Positions 44,605 through 54,097 of a DNA stretch of 64,000 nt are shown in pieces; the stretch's first letter is position 1; each line of letters opens with the position of its first letter. The translations under genes were made by a program, and so were the position numbers. The DNA comes from Bog-756 sp963831535 (lineage in GTDB: Bacteria > Actinomycetota > Acidimicrobiia > Acidimicrobiales > RAAP-2), in the NCBI GenBank assembly GCA_963831535.1, contig CAWHQP010000007.1, forward strand, positions 1 through 64,000, given 5' to 3'. A model generated the notes under the pieces. That model saw only the letters and a program-made list of their open reading frames with translations, ran no database searches and was not told the DNA's origin.

Positions 44605-45354
44605 GTGACCGAAGCCACCGTGCCCACGCCGTCCGCCACCACCCAGGACCGCCTGTACTTCCGCCAGTTGCTGGCCGGGCGGGACTTCGCCGTCGGTGAC
44701 CAGGTCGCCCGCCAGATGGTCAACTTCGTCTACCTCGTAGGCGACCGTGTCACCGGTGAGGCCCTCATCGTCGACCCTGCCTACGGCGTCGACGAGCTGC
44801 TGGGTCTGGTGCAGGCCGACGGCATGCGCTGCGTCGGTGCCCTGGCCACCCACTTCCACCCCGATCACGTCGGCGGCGACATGATGGGCTGGAGCATCGA
44901 GGGGGTTACCCGGCTGCTCGAGGTCGACCCGGTGCCCATCCACGTGCAGGCCGAGGAAGCCCCGTGGATGATGCGAAGCACCGGGGTGGGTCCAGAGGAG
45001 CTGGCCACCCACCACGGCGGGGACATTGTGATGGTCGGGGAGATCCCCGTCACCCTGGTCCACACGCCTGGCCACACGCCCGGTAGCCAGTGCTTTCTCG
45101 TCGATGGTCGTCTCATCGCCGGCGACACCCTGTTCCTCGACGGGTGCGGTCGGACCGACCTCCCCGGCGGTGATCCCGCGGCCATGTACGAGTCGCTGAC
45201 CACCCGCCTGGCCCAGGTGCCTGACGACACGGTCCTGTACCCCGGCCACCTCTACTCGGCCGACCCCTCGGCCACGATGGGGGACACCCGGGCACACAAC
45301 TACGTCTTCCACCTCCGGACGCCCGAACAGTGGATGACCATGTTCGGCAGTTAG
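44605..45354 (+). CDS. Metallo-beta-lactamase-fold hydrolase (glyoxalase II / persulfide dioxygenase-like)
   Basis: About 249 residues from GTG 44605 (GTG 44596 also possible). Metal site ATHFHPDHVGGDMMG (HxHxDH), VHTPGHTPGSQCFLV, IAGDTLFLDGCGRTDLPGGDP and LYPGHLYSADPSATMG. The GCGRTD-GGD motif is shared by ETHE1-type persulfide dioxygenases and glyoxalase II; the insert EVDPVPIHVQAEEAPWM is different from both. Followed 47 bp on by a ferredoxin reductase. Confidence 0.88.
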   Translation: MTEATVPTPSATTQDRLYFRQLLAGRDFAVGDQVARQMVNFVYLVGDRVTGEALIVDPAYGVDELLGLVQADGMRCVGALATHFHPDHVGGDMMGWSIEGVTRLLEVDPVPIHVQAEEAPWMMRSTGVGPEELATHHGGDIVMVGEIPVTLVHTPGHTPGSQCFLVDGRLIAGDTLFLDGCGRTDLPGGDPAAMYESLTTRLAQVPDDTVLYPGHLYSADPSATMGDTRAHNYVFHLRTPEQWMTMFGS

Positions 45355-45401
45355 TCCCGGTGGGTCCGGGGCCCGCCGGGTGCCACCTACGATGACGGGC
45401 C

Positions 45402-46637
45402 ATGAGCGATCCCCTGTCCCGTGACGCCACCGTGGTCGTGATCGGAGCCTCGTTGGCCGGCCTCCGGGCCGCCGAGGAGGTGCGGCACGAGGGTCACACC
45501 GGACCGGTGATCATCGTCGGTGACGAGATCCATGCCCCCTACGACCGACCGCCTCTGTCCAAGCAGCTCCTGGCCGGGACGTGGGACGTAGCCCGTATCC
45601 ACCACCATGCCCCCGACGTGCTCGACACCCTGGGACTCGAGTTCCGGTTGGGCCGGCGGGCCACCGGTCTCGACCTCGACGCCCACACGGTCCTGACCGA
45701 CGACGGCGAGGCACTCCGCTTCGACGGACTCATCGTGGCCACCGGAGCCACGGCCCGGAGCCTGCCCGGCACCGACGGGCACGCCGCCGTCCACGTCCTG
45801 CGCACCCTCGACGACTGTCTGGCCATCCGCCAGGTCCTGCTCGCCGCCGGCGAGACCCCGCGGGTGGTGGTCATCGGCGCCGGATTCATCGGTTCCGAGG
45901 TGGCCGCCACCTGCCGCGGGCTGGGGGCGGAGGTCACCGTGGTGGAGGCGCTGCCCACACCGCTCGGCCGGGTGCTCGGTGAACAGATGGGCGAGGCCTG
46001 CGCCGGACTCCACCGTGCCGAGGGGGTCACGGTGCGGACCGGGGTCGGTGTGGACCGGATCACCTCGCCCTCCGGGGACCATGCCGCGGCCATGGTCCAC
46101 CTGGCCGACGGTACCGATCTCGCCGCCGACGTGGTCGTGGTGGGCATCGGCGTGGTGCCCGCCGTGTCGTGGCTGGAGGGCTCGGGCCTCACCGTAGACA
46201 ACGGGGTGGTGTGCAGTGAGACCCTCTTCGCCGCCGAGGGTGTCGTGGCCGCCGGCGACGTGGCCCGGTGGCGCCATGCCGGCCTGGGCGAGCAGCTTCG
46301 GGTGGAGCACTGGACCAACGCCGCCGAGGGCGCGGCCGCCGCGGCGCGCAACCTCCTGGCCGGATCGTCGGCCGCCCAGCCCTACGAGCCCGTCCCGTTC
46401 TTCTGGTCCGATCAGTACTCGACCAAGATCCAGGTCGTCGGGCTGCCCGGACCGGACGACGAGGTCGTGGTGGTCGAAGGTTCAGCGGAGGAGGGGAAGC
46501 TGGTGGCTCTGTACCGACGGGGTGATCGCCTTCGCGCCGCCCTGGCGTTCAGCCGACCCCGTCATCTGATGGCCTACCGGCCCCTGCTGGCCGCGGGGGC
46601 CTCGTTCGACGAGGCGCTGGCCGTGTCCCGCTCCTGA
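45402..46637 (+). CDS. FAD-dependent ferredoxin reductase (rhodocoxin/BphA4 type)
   Basis: 411 residues. FAD site VVVIGASLAGLRAAEEVRHEG, EIHAPYDRPPLSKQLLAGTW, ATGATARSLPG, NAD(P) site RVVVIGAGFIGSEVAATCRGLG, second FAD site AAGDVARWRHAG, and the C-terminal reductase domain PVPFFWSDQYSTKIQVVG. It transfers electrons from NAD(P)H to a ferredoxin, often for a cytochrome P450 or oxygenase; no such partner is adjacent. Its last 64 bp overlap the tail of the opposite-strand transglutaminase gene. Confidence 0.93.
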   Translation: MSDPLSRDATVVVIGASLAGLRAAEEVRHEGHTGPVIIVGDEIHAPYDRPPLSKQLLAGTWDVARIHHHAPDVLDTLGLEFRLGRRATGLDLDAHTVLTDDGEALRFDGLIVATGATARSLPGTDGHAAVHVLRTLDDCLAIRQVLLAAGETPRVVVIGAGFIGSEVAATCRGLGAEVTVVEALPTPLGRVLGEQMGEACAGLHRAEGVTVRTGVGVDRITSPSGDHAAAMVHLADGTDLAADVVVVGIGVVPAVSWLEGSGLTVDNGVVCSETLFAAEGVVAAGDVARWRHAGLGEQLRVEHWTNAAEGAAAAARNLLAGSSAAQPYEPVPFFWSDQYSTKIQVVGLPGPDDEVVVVEGSAEEGKLVALYRRGDRLRAALAFSRPRHLMAYRPLLAAGASFDEALAVSRS

Positions 46638-48778
46638 GGCTGCGCGGTGCCCGACCGGTGACGGCCCCGTCGGCCAGGGCGCGGGCCACTTGCGGCGAAC
46701 CGGTGGGTCAGGGCCAGCGTGGTGGCGATCTGGTCGGCGGAGGGCTCGATGCCCCCGTAACTCCATCGCTCCACCAGCGTGGTGGCCTGGAGCAGCCCGT
46801 CGCCGAGGACGGGCTCGACGGCGGCCAGGCGCTCGCCGTAGGCCGAGAGGGTCTCGTCCCCTCGGCGTCGGCGCCCCCGCCGCGTCCCGCCCCGCTCGAG
46901 GTCCGCGGCCACCTGGTGGGCCCAGGTGGGCGGGCGAAGCCTGCGTCGGCGACGAGCAACGGCCAGGACGACCACGATGAGCACCACGAGACCGATGGGG
47001 ATCCAGGGCAGGTGGGCCAGCACCCGTTCCGTGCTGTGGGCCAGCACCGAGCCGGGTGACGGATTGGCCAGAGGAACCACGGCCGTGGGGTCGAAGTTCT
47101 GCCAGCCGTAGCCCGGGAACCACACCTGGACCCAGGCGTGGGCGTCCTTGGCCTCGACGTCGAAGAGGTCGGTGATGGGGTTGTAGGAGCCCGGCACGTA
47201 CCCAACCGTCTCGCGGGCCGGGATACCCAGCGTCCGCAGCATGACCACCGTGGCCGTGGAGATCTGCTCGCAGTACCCCTGACGGCTTCCGAACAGGAAA
47301 CTGGTGACGGCGTCGGCTCCCGGAGCCAGGGGAGGGATGTCGGTGGTGTAGCGGATGTTCCGGGCCATCCACGACTCGAGGGCGGTCACCTTGTCGTAGG
47401 TGCTGGGCCCAGGGCCGACGATCCCCGCGGTGATGTGCTCGGCCAGCGCTTTCACCCTGGGGTAGGCGTGGGGCAGTTGCAGATAGCGCTTCGTTTCGAT
47501 GTTGGACAGCAGGTCGACGGCCGGAACCGTGGTGGAGGGCTGGGGGACCGTGGACTGCCGGAGCTCCGCCGGGGTGGCGGTGATGTCATTCGATACGACG
47601 GTGTAGACCGTGCCCGCCCCCATGGAGCTGGCCGACACGATCGTGCCGTCGCCGGTGAGAAACAGCGACCGTGACTGGATGTAGACCCGCTGGGCGTTGT
47701 CGGCATGGAACACGAGGTTCGGACCGGTTTGGGCCAGGTAGAAGGTCTGCACGTCCGTGGTGCCGTCGACCAGGGGGGCTTCCTGGTCGGGCTGAAGGGG
47801 GATCTCGAACGGCGACCCGAAGTCGAGCTTGGTCAGGTGACCACGGTTGCCGTCGCTGTTGCCGCTGGCCGGATCGGCGGCCTGGATCCAGCTCTGACCG
47901 TTCCAGTCGTCGTAGGTCTCGCCGACCCAGAAGCTCGGTCGGCTGGCCCGAACTCGCAGGACGACCTGGTTGCCCAAGCTGGCCCGGGCCCCGGTGTCGA
48001 GCGACTTGGCGAAGCCCAGGAAGCCTCCCACCCCGGTGCGGCCGGTAGGGCTGGCGGCGTGGGCGGGCAGCGAGGCCGAACCGTCGGTCAGGTTGCTCGG
48101 GCTGTCCACCGGGGACGAGTTGGCCGACGAGGACGGGAAGATCAGCGAGGTGGAGACCTTCGGAGCGGGGAGGAACGCCACCAATACGAAGGCCACCACG
48201 ACCACCGCCAGGCCGGTGACACCCAACGTGAACCAGGGGACACTGTTGGACCCGGCCATGGACTGCCACATGGACACGAGTCCCCAGAGACCACACGCCA
48301 CCCAGGCCACCACGTACACCCCGAGGGTCAGATCGACCGACTGGGCGGCGGCCACCGCCATCAGGGCGGCCGAACCGGCCAGCGAGTAGGCCACGTCGCG
48401 GCGGGCGGGGACGTCGAAGGCGTGGGTGCACAGCACCCACGCGAAGAGGACGGCCAGGGGGCCCTCGACGGTGGAGATGTCTCCCGGGGTGGCGTTGTGA
48501 CTGACCGTGGCGATGAACCACACGAATCCGCCGACGGCGCAGAAGGCCAGGACGGGCTTCACCGCCGGCCAGGGTCGCTCCCGGCGCAGGTACGAGAGGG
48601 CATTGCCGAGGGCGGTGGCCACCACCGCGAAGACGGCCACCGGGGCGCTCAGCTCCCCCTGGCTCCAGCAGGCCCCGATGGCGATGATGACGGTGCCCGC
48701 CGAGGCAACGCGGAAGGGGATGGAGTGCTCGGGTGGCCCCGGCTTGTTGGCCTGGACCACCCGCTGCCAGAGGGTCAT
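46574..48778 (-). CDS. Transglutaminase-like membrane protein (TgpA type)
   Basis: 734 residues. Six or so N-terminal membrane helices (residues 15-205), a long exported region, and a transglutaminase core at about 480-560: SRQGYCEQISTATVVMLRTL (Cys), DVEAKDAHAWVQVWFPGYG (His), WQNFDPTAVVP (Asp). A last membrane helix, WIPIGLVVLIVVVLAVARRR, precedes a cytoplasmic tail. It is the third gene of a MoxR-DUF58-TGase operon, with an ATGA overlap at its start. These trios are thought to build a membrane-linked chaperone/peptide-modifying system. Confidence 0.9.
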   Translation of the reverse strand: MTLWQRVVQANKPGPPEHSIPFRVASAGTVIIAIGACWSQGELSAPVAVFAVVATALGNALSYLRRERPWPAVKPVLAFCAVGGFVWFIATVSHNATPGDISTVEGPLAVLFAWVLCTHAFDVPARRDVAYSLAGSAALMAVAAAQSVDLTLGVYVVAWVACGLWGLVSMWQSMAGSNSVPWFTLGVTGLAVVVVAFVLVAFLPAPKVSTSLIFPSSSANSSPVDSPSNLTDGSASLPAHAASPTGRTGVGGFLGFAKSLDTGARASLGNQVVLRVRASRPSFWVGETYDDWNGQSWIQAADPASGNSDGNRGHLTKLDFGSPFEIPLQPDQEAPLVDGTTDVQTFYLAQTGPNLVFHADNAQRVYIQSRSLFLTGDGTIVSASSMGAGTVYTVVSNDITATPAELRQSTVPQPSTTVPAVDLLSNIETKRYLQLPHAYPRVKALAEHITAGIVGPGPSTYDKVTALESWMARNIRYTTDIPPLAPGADAVTSFLFGSRQGYCEQISTATVVMLRTLGIPARETVGYVPGSYNPITDLFDVEAKDAHAWVQVWFPGYGWQNFDPTAVVPLANPSPGSVLAHSTERVLAHLPWIPIGLVVLIVVVLAVARRRRRLRPPTWAHQVAADLERGGTRRGRRRRGDETLSAYGERLAAVEPVLGDGLLQATTLVERWSYGGIEPSADQIATTLALTHRFAASGPRPGRRGRHRSGTAQPQERDTASASSNEAPAASRGR

Positions 48779-49947
48779 CGTCGGCCTCGCTTCGGACGAC
48801 CGTCGGCGGACGATCCGGGGGTCGACGGGGGAGGGACGGCCCGGGCCAGGCGCCGACCGAGGTCGATCCGGTCCCGCACCAGTCGCAGGCAACGGCCGTC
48901 GGCTTCGAGGGTGCCGAGGACCACCGGCTGACGGCGATCAAGACAGCCGGCCACCACCGCCATCACCCGTTCCGACTCCGCCTCGGCGGCCGCCCGGTCC
49001 TCGGGCAGCACCACCTCGATGATCACCGGTTCCTCGGTCTGGCGCTCCCGTTCCCTGACCATGAGCACACCGACGTGGGATGTGGCGGGCCAGTGCACCG
49101 AGCGCCGGGAGTCGCCAGGTTCGAACGGTCGTACGCCCCGGGGCTCGCCGGCGCCGGAGGGCACCCGCTGGGGCGATTCACCGGCGGCATCGTCGCGGGT
49201 TGCGTCCATCGGCCCCGGGGAGCCGAGGCGGGGGGCCACGTGGAGGGGTCGGGGTAGTGCGACTTCGATCTCCCGGGCCCACCACAGCAGGCCGAAGGGC
49301 GCGCACGAGGCCACCTCGACCACGACCGACTCCAGGACCCCTCGATACTCCGGAGTGACGGTGATCACCACGGGACGAGGTCCCCGGGACCGACCCTCGG
49401 CCTGGGCCACCGGCCCCGTCGGCCAGCGCGGCCGGATGCGGATCGGGCCGTTGGCCGAGAGCGAGAGGTCCACCGGCCGGCCGGCTTCGGTGTCGGACGG
49501 CGATGCCGTGCAGGTCGCCGTGGCCCGGAAGGCGGGGAACAGCGGCGCCACCAGCCCGGTGAACAGGACTGCGGCCAATAGCGCACCGACCGCTTGGACC
49601 CATCCCGACCCGCTGGAGTGTGCGACGCCGGCCCACGCCAGTACCGTCACCACACTGCCCACCACCGGCGCCAGCCACGCCACGGGGTGGACCCGGCGTC
49701 GGATCCGTCGGCCTCCGGGCAGCCGGACGGGGTCCCGCCTTCGGGCCTGCTGCCCCGAGGCCGTCCAGGACAGGGCCATGCCCGCCGTCAGCGCCACCAT
49801 TCCGACCAGTGCGCCGGCGAGCACGAGGCGGGGTCCGAAGAAGGTCCGCACCACGACCACGCCGCACACGCCGGCCAGGATCCCGGTCGTGACGGTGGTG
49901 ACCCCGCGCCAGCCCGGTGAACGGGGTGCGGGGCCGGGCACGCTCAC
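48775..49947 (-). CDS. DUF58 domain protein
   Basis: 390 residues from GTG 49947, which overlaps the MoxR stop. Two N-terminal membrane segments (GILAGVCGVVVVRTFFG; LVLAGALVGMVALTAGMALS) and another pair near 90-125, then the DUF58 core with GVRPFEPGDSRRSVHWPATS, VLMVRERERQTEEPVIIEVV. The conserved 'Y/FxxGDxxRxIxW' element is the VWA-like DUF58 hallmark. It probably acts as the substrate-binding partner of the MoxR ATPase. Confidence 0.92.
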   Translation of the reverse strand: MSVPGPAPRSPGWRGVTTVTTGILAGVCGVVVVRTFFGPRLVLAGALVGMVALTAGMALSWTASGQQARRRDPVRLPGGRRIRRRVHPVAWLAPVVGSVVTVLAWAGVAHSSGSGWVQAVGALLAAVLFTGLVAPLFPAFRATATCTASPSDTEAGRPVDLSLSANGPIRIRPRWPTGPVAQAEGRSRGPRPVVITVTPEYRGVLESVVVEVASCAPFGLLWWAREIEVALPRPLHVAPRLGSPGPMDATRDDAAGESPQRVPSGAGEPRGVRPFEPGDSRRSVHWPATSHVGVLMVRERERQTEEPVIIEVVLPEDRAAAEAESERVMAVVAGCLDRRQPVVLGTLEADGRCLRLVRDRIDLGRRLARAVPPPSTPGSSADGRPKRGRR

Positions 49948-50936
49948 GTGGGGGGAACGGGTGTCTCGGCCAGGATTCGAGCGACCAGGCTGGGGCCATC
50001 CCCGCCGCTTCCCTCGGCGACCAGACGGTGGGCCAGGCATGCCACCGCCACCGCCTGGACGTCCTGAGGAGTGACATAGGCCCTGCCCGTGAGGACGGCA
50101 TAAGCCTGGGCCGAGCGGATGAGCGAGATGGCCGCCCGGGGGCTGGCCCCGAGCCGGACGGTCCCGGCGGTCCGGGTGGCCCGGACCAGTGCCACCGCGT
50201 ATTCGGCCACCGCCGGCTCCACGTGTGCCGTCGCCGTGGCCGCGATGGCCCGTTCCCACTGAGTGGGGTCGGAGACCGGGGTCAGGTTGTCGAGGGCGTA
50301 CCGGCCGCCACTGTGCAGCACCAGCATGGTCTCGATCTCGGCGTCGGGATAGCCAATTGTGGTCGAGAGGCCGAACCGGTCGAGTTGGCTCTCCACCAGA
50401 GGGTAGGTGCCCAGCTGCCCCACGGGATTCTGGGTCCCGATGATGAGGTGGGGCCGGGGGAGGGGCCACGACTCGCCGTCCACGGAGACCTGCTGCTCCT
50501 CCATCGCCTCCAGGAGGGCCGACTGGGTGCGCGGTGGCGTCCGGTTGAGCTCGTCGAGCAGTACCACGTGCCCGAACACCGGGCCCGGCCGGAAGTCCCA
50601 GGTCTGGGTGTCCGGTGAGAACACGGTGACACCGGTCACGTCGGAGGGGAGGAGGTCGGGGTGCCCCTGGACCCGCGAGAGCTGGACGCCGAGGGCGGCG
50701 GCCAAGGCCCGGGCCAGGACGGTCTTGCCCACGCCGGGCACGTCTTCGATGAGCAGGTGGTTGCCCGACATGGCCGCCACCACGGCGATGGTGACCGCCC
50801 GCGGCGTCCCCAACAGGACCTGGGAGAGGGCCTGGTGCAGCGAGCGGGCGGTAGCCACGGCCTCGTCGATCGAACCCTCAGTGCCGGGCACGGTCAGCAC
50901 CCGCTCGGCCCCCACTGCCTCGATGCCCGTGCTCAT
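49944..50936 (-). CDS. MoxR-family AAA+ ATPase
   Basis: 330 residues from ATG 50936. Walker A DVPGVGKTVLARALAAALG, Walker B VVLLDELNRTPPRTQSALLE, sensor 1 LIIGTQNPVGQLGTYPL, and the MoxR pattern SQLDRFGLSTTIGYPD. Arg finger and sensor 2 in LGASPRAAISLIRSAQAYAV. A hexameric chaperone ATPase acting with DUF58 partners; first gene of the trio. Confidence 0.95.
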   Translation of the reverse strand: MSTGIEAVGAERVLTVPGTEGSIDEAVATARSLHQALSQVLLGTPRAVTIAVVAAMSGNHLLIEDVPGVGKTVLARALAAALGVQLSRVQGHPDLLPSDVTGVTVFSPDTQTWDFRPGPVFGHVVLLDELNRTPPRTQSALLEAMEEQQVSVDGESWPLPRPHLIIGTQNPVGQLGTYPLVESQLDRFGLSTTIGYPDAEIETMLVLHSGGRYALDNLTPVSDPTQWERAIAATATAHVEPAVAEYAVALVRATRTAGTVRLGASPRAAISLIRSAQAYAVLTGRAYVTPQDVQAVAVACLAHRLVAEGSGGDGPSLVARILAETPVPPT

Positions 50937-51089
50937 GCGTTCCCCTGCTTCCCCGGCATTCGCGCGTCCCGTGGATGAAATCTCCGAGCGTGGTGACCTA
51001 CCCACCCTAGGCGTTCTCTGGGTCTCTGATCAATGCACCGGCCCCGGGACCTGGCCGAATGGACGCCGGTAGGTGGGTGGGCGGAGGCG

Positions 51090-52559
51090 TCAGAAGTCAA
51101 GGGCCGACAGCTCCGGGATGGTTCCCTCGGACCGGCTCCGGGCTTCCAGCCATCGGGCCCGCCGCCCGGCGCGCTCCTCATCACTGCCTGTGGGCTCCAC
51201 CACGCGGCGGGGCTTCCAGGCCGCGGCCACCTCGTCCTCGTCCGTCCAGACACCGGTGGCCATCCCGGCCAGGTAGGCGGCGCCCAAGGTCGTGGCCTCG
51301 AGAACCGGGGCGATTTCGACGGGTCGTCCGCAGGCATCGGCCAGTGCCTGGGTGAAGACCGGATTGGCGGACATGCCGCCGTCGACCCGCAGGGGTCCGA
51401 TGGGCAGTCCTGAGTCGGCTTCCGCCGCCTCGGCCAGGTCGGCGCCCCGGTGGGCTACACCCTCGAGCACCGCCCGGACCAGTTCCGGACGGCCGCTGCC
51501 CCGGGTCAGACCGACGAAGGTTCCCCGGGCCCCGAAATCCCACACGGGTGTGCCCAGGCCGAGTAGCGCGGGGACGAACCAGACGTCGCCCGTGTCCTGG
51601 CACCGACCGGCCACCTCGGCCGATCCGTCGGCCGAGTCGATGATCCCGACGTCGTCCCGGAGCCATTCCACACAGGTTCCCGCGGACAGCATGATGGCCT
51701 CGACGCCCCACGTGATCCGGCCCTGCCTACGCCAGGCGATGATGGGAATGGTGCCGGCCGGACCCCGGTCGGCCAGGAGTGGCCGTTCCGGCCCCGTGCA
51801 CTGGTCGAGCATGCCACCGGTCCCGAAGGTGGCCTTGGCCAAACCCGGACGGGTGCAGCCCTGCCCGATGAGCGAGGCCTGTTGGTCGCCGGCGATTCCG
51901 GCGATGACGGGACGGCCGGGCAGGATCTCGGCCGTCCCCACCGCTCCGGTCGAGTCGACGATCGTGGGGAGCAGGGCCTCGGGGATGGCGAGGGCCTCCA
52001 GTACCCGGGCGTTCCAGCCCGAACCGTCGGCACGGACGAGGCCGGTCACGCCGGCGTTGGAGGCGTCGGTGACGTGGAGGTGTCCACCCGACAGGGTCCA
52101 GGCCACCCAGGAGTCGACGGTCCCGAAGGCCAACTCGCCGCGCTCGGAGCGCGACCGGTCGGGATCGGCCTGGTCGAGAAGGGCCGCCACCTTGGTGGCC
52201 GAGGCGTTGGGTGCCACCCGGATGCCACGGCCCTGGAGCTCGAGGCAGGTCCCGACGGTCCGGAGGTCCTGCCAGCCTAACCCGGGACCGACGGGTAGCC
52301 CGGTGGCGCGGTCCCACACGATCGTCGAAGCCCGCTGATTGGCGATGCCCACGGCCTCGACGGGACCTCCCTCGGCCAGGCTGGCCGAGGCGACCTCGAT
52401 CACCGCCGTGGCCATAGCGGTGGCATCGAACTCCACCAGTCCGGGGAACGGCGTGTCCGGCAGGACCTGGACGTGATGGATGTGGGCGACCTGGCCGTCG
52501 GGGTGGACCACCGCACCCCGCACCCCGGAGGTGCCCACGTCGATCACCAACACGCTCAT
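51090..52559 (-). CDS. glpK: FGGY-family carbohydrate kinase, glycerol kinase-like
   Basis: 489 residues. N-terminal phosphate loop MSVLVIDVGTSGVRGAVVHP, the glycerol-kinase-like GIANQRASTIVWDRATGLPV and GWQDLRTVG, and the C-terminal VIAGIAGDQQASLIGQGCTR, FGTGGMLDQCTG, RVDGGMSANPVFTQALADA. It should phosphorylate glycerol or a related polyol. Its start overlaps the preceding oxidase stop by four bases and it is the last gene of the unit glpD - alkyl-DHAP-synthase-like - kinase, which supports glycerol as substrate. Not a perfect GlpK match, so the symbol is tentative. Confidence 0.8.
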   Translation of the reverse strand: MSVLVIDVGTSGVRGAVVHPDGQVAHIHHVQVLPDTPFPGLVEFDATAMATAVIEVASASLAEGGPVEAVGIANQRASTIVWDRATGLPVGPGLGWQDLRTVGTCLELQGRGIRVAPNASATKVAALLDQADPDRSRSERGELAFGTVDSWVAWTLSGGHLHVTDASNAGVTGLVRADGSGWNARVLEALAIPEALLPTIVDSTGAVGTAEILPGRPVIAGIAGDQQASLIGQGCTRPGLAKATFGTGGMLDQCTGPERPLLADRGPAGTIPIIAWRRQGRITWGVEAIMLSAGTCVEWLRDDVGIIDSADGSAEVAGRCQDTGDVWFVPALLGLGTPVWDFGARGTFVGLTRGSGRPELVRAVLEGVAHRGADLAEAAEADSGLPIGPLRVDGGMSANPVFTQALADACGRPVEIAPVLEATTLGAAYLAGMATGVWTDEDEVAAAWKPRRVVEPTGSDEERAGRRARWLEARSRSEGTIPELSALDF

Positions 52560-54097
52560 GGCCAGGGCACCGGGCCGAAGGGGCCGGTCAGTCCGAGCTT
52601 GCCCGGATTGAGGATCCCGTGCGGATCGAGGGCGTCCTTGACGGAGGCCAGGACGGCGAAGCCGGATCCGAGGGCGGTGGGGAGGAACCGGGCCCGGTTC
52701 AGTCCGATGCCGTGGTGGTGGCTGATGGACCCGCCGGCCACGAGGGTGGCCCGGGTGACCTCGTCCCAGGCCTGTCGGTAGTAGTGGTCCACCCACTGGC
52801 CGAGTTCGGTCCCGCTGTCTGCTCCGTCGGCACCGGCAGCGGACAGGTCGACGGGCGGCCGTCCGGCGAAGGTGAAATAGAGGCAGGCGCCGTCGGTGTA
52901 GGCGTGGCTCTGGTGGGACGACGCCACCAGTGTTCCCTCCACCCCGGCCAGCGCATCGAGGACCGAGCGGTAGAGGTCGGGTAGGTCGCGCCACCGGGCC
53001 GCCACCTCGACGGTGTCCACGACGATTCCCCCGCGCCACAGGGGGGCCAGGGCCGACACGTCGTTGCGGTGCCCGAGCCAGCGTTCCACCAGCTCCACCT
53101 CCAACCCGTCGGCCCCGTCGCACTCCTGATCCACGATGGCCAGGGTGGCCGCCACCAGGTCGGGGTCGGCCTCGTCCAACACGATGAGCACGTTGGTGTC
53201 GGCCCGGTCGAAGGAGCGGGCCGACTCGGTGGCGTCATAGAGTCGGAGCACCGCGGGGGTGGCACCCCTACGGAGGATGCGCCGGCAGGCGTCGAGGCCC
53301 TCGGCGAAGGAGCTGAATCCGAAGGCCCTCCGACCCTCGCCCTCGGGTACCGGGTGCACCCGGAACCTCGCCTCGGTGATGACCCCGAGGGTGCCCTCGC
53401 TGCCCACGAAGAGCTGGGTCAGGTCGGGCCCGGTGGCCGAACGGGGACCCCGCCCGCCGGTCCGGACAACCCGCCCGTCGGCCAGCACCACCTCGAGGCC
53501 GAGCACCATGTCCTCGATCTTGCCGTACCGGTTGGAGTACTGGCCGGCACCTCGACAGGCCAGCCATCCGCCCACGGTCGACAGGTCCATGGACTGGGGC
53601 CAGTGGCCCAGGGTGACGCCGTGTCCGCCCCGCAGTCCCGATTCCACGTCGGGTCCGAAGGTCCCAGCCCGCAGATCGGCGATCAGCGAGACGTCGTCCA
53701 CCGCACCGATGCCGGCCAGTCCGCACAGATCGAGGGCCACCCCTCCGAACAGCGGGACCGAGGCACCGCACACGCCGCTCCTCCCTCCGGCCGGCGTGAC
53801 GGGCACGTGGGCCTGGTGGCACAGAGCCAGGACCGCGGCCACCTGGTCGGTGTCGGAGGGCCGGGCCACGACCGCCGGTCGGGCCGGCACCTCGCCGGAT
53901 ACGGCCCATCCGATGGCCAGTGGCCACCAGTCTCGCCCGGCCTCGGCCCGGTCCCCGTCGAGGTCGGAGACCTCCGCGCACACGCCCGACAGCCGTCGGA
54001 GGAGGGCATCGTCCACGGCCACCCGCCGGCCACCGAGGTGGTCGGTCACCAGCGACGGTTCGGCATCGATGGGCGTAACGGGGGTGGGCGTCGTCAC
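52556..54097 (-). CDS. FAD-linked oxidase, alkyl-dihydroxyacetonephosphate synthase-like
   Basis: 513 residues from GTG 54097. PCMH-type FAD domain: VVARPSDTDQVAAVLALCHQ, VTPAGGRSGVCGASVP, HWPQSMDLSTVGGWLACRGA, NRYGKIEDMVLGLEVVLADG, TGPDLTQLFVGSEGTLGVIT. The C-terminal part carries SHQSHAYTDGACLYFTF and GGSISHHHGIGLNRARF, the tyrosine/histidine signature of alkyl-DHAP synthase (AGPS), which swaps the acyl group of acyl-DHAP for a fatty alcohol to start ether lipids. D-lactate/glycolate-type oxidases are the alternative. The surrounding glpD and glpK support a DHAP-linked role. Confidence 0.82.
   Translation of the reverse strand: MTTPTPVTPIDAEPSLVTDHLGGRRVAVDDALLRRLSGVCAEVSDLDGDRAEAGRDWWPLAIGWAVSGEVPARPAVVARPSDTDQVAAVLALCHQAHVPVTPAGGRSGVCGASVPLFGGVALDLCGLAGIGAVDDVSLIADLRAGTFGPDVESGLRGGHGVTLGHWPQSMDLSTVGGWLACRGAGQYSNRYGKIEDMVLGLEVVLADGRVVRTGGRGPRSATGPDLTQLFVGSEGTLGVITEARFRVHPVPEGEGRRAFGFSSFAEGLDACRRILRRGATPAVLRLYDATESARSFDRADTNVLIVLDEADPDLVAATLAIVDQECDGADGLEVELVERWLGHRNDVSALAPLWRGGIVVDTVEVAARWRDLPDLYRSVLDALAGVEGTLVASSHQSHAYTDGACLYFTFAGRPPVDLSAAGADGADSGTELGQWVDHYYRQAWDEVTRATLVAGGSISHHHGIGLNRARFLPTALGSGFAVLASVKDALDPHGILNPGKLGLTGPFGPVPWP

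Noticed and set aside
47705..48931. A 408-codon rightward frame
   Set aside because: Antisense to the transglutaminase-like gene, Gly/Arg/His-rich, no domain.
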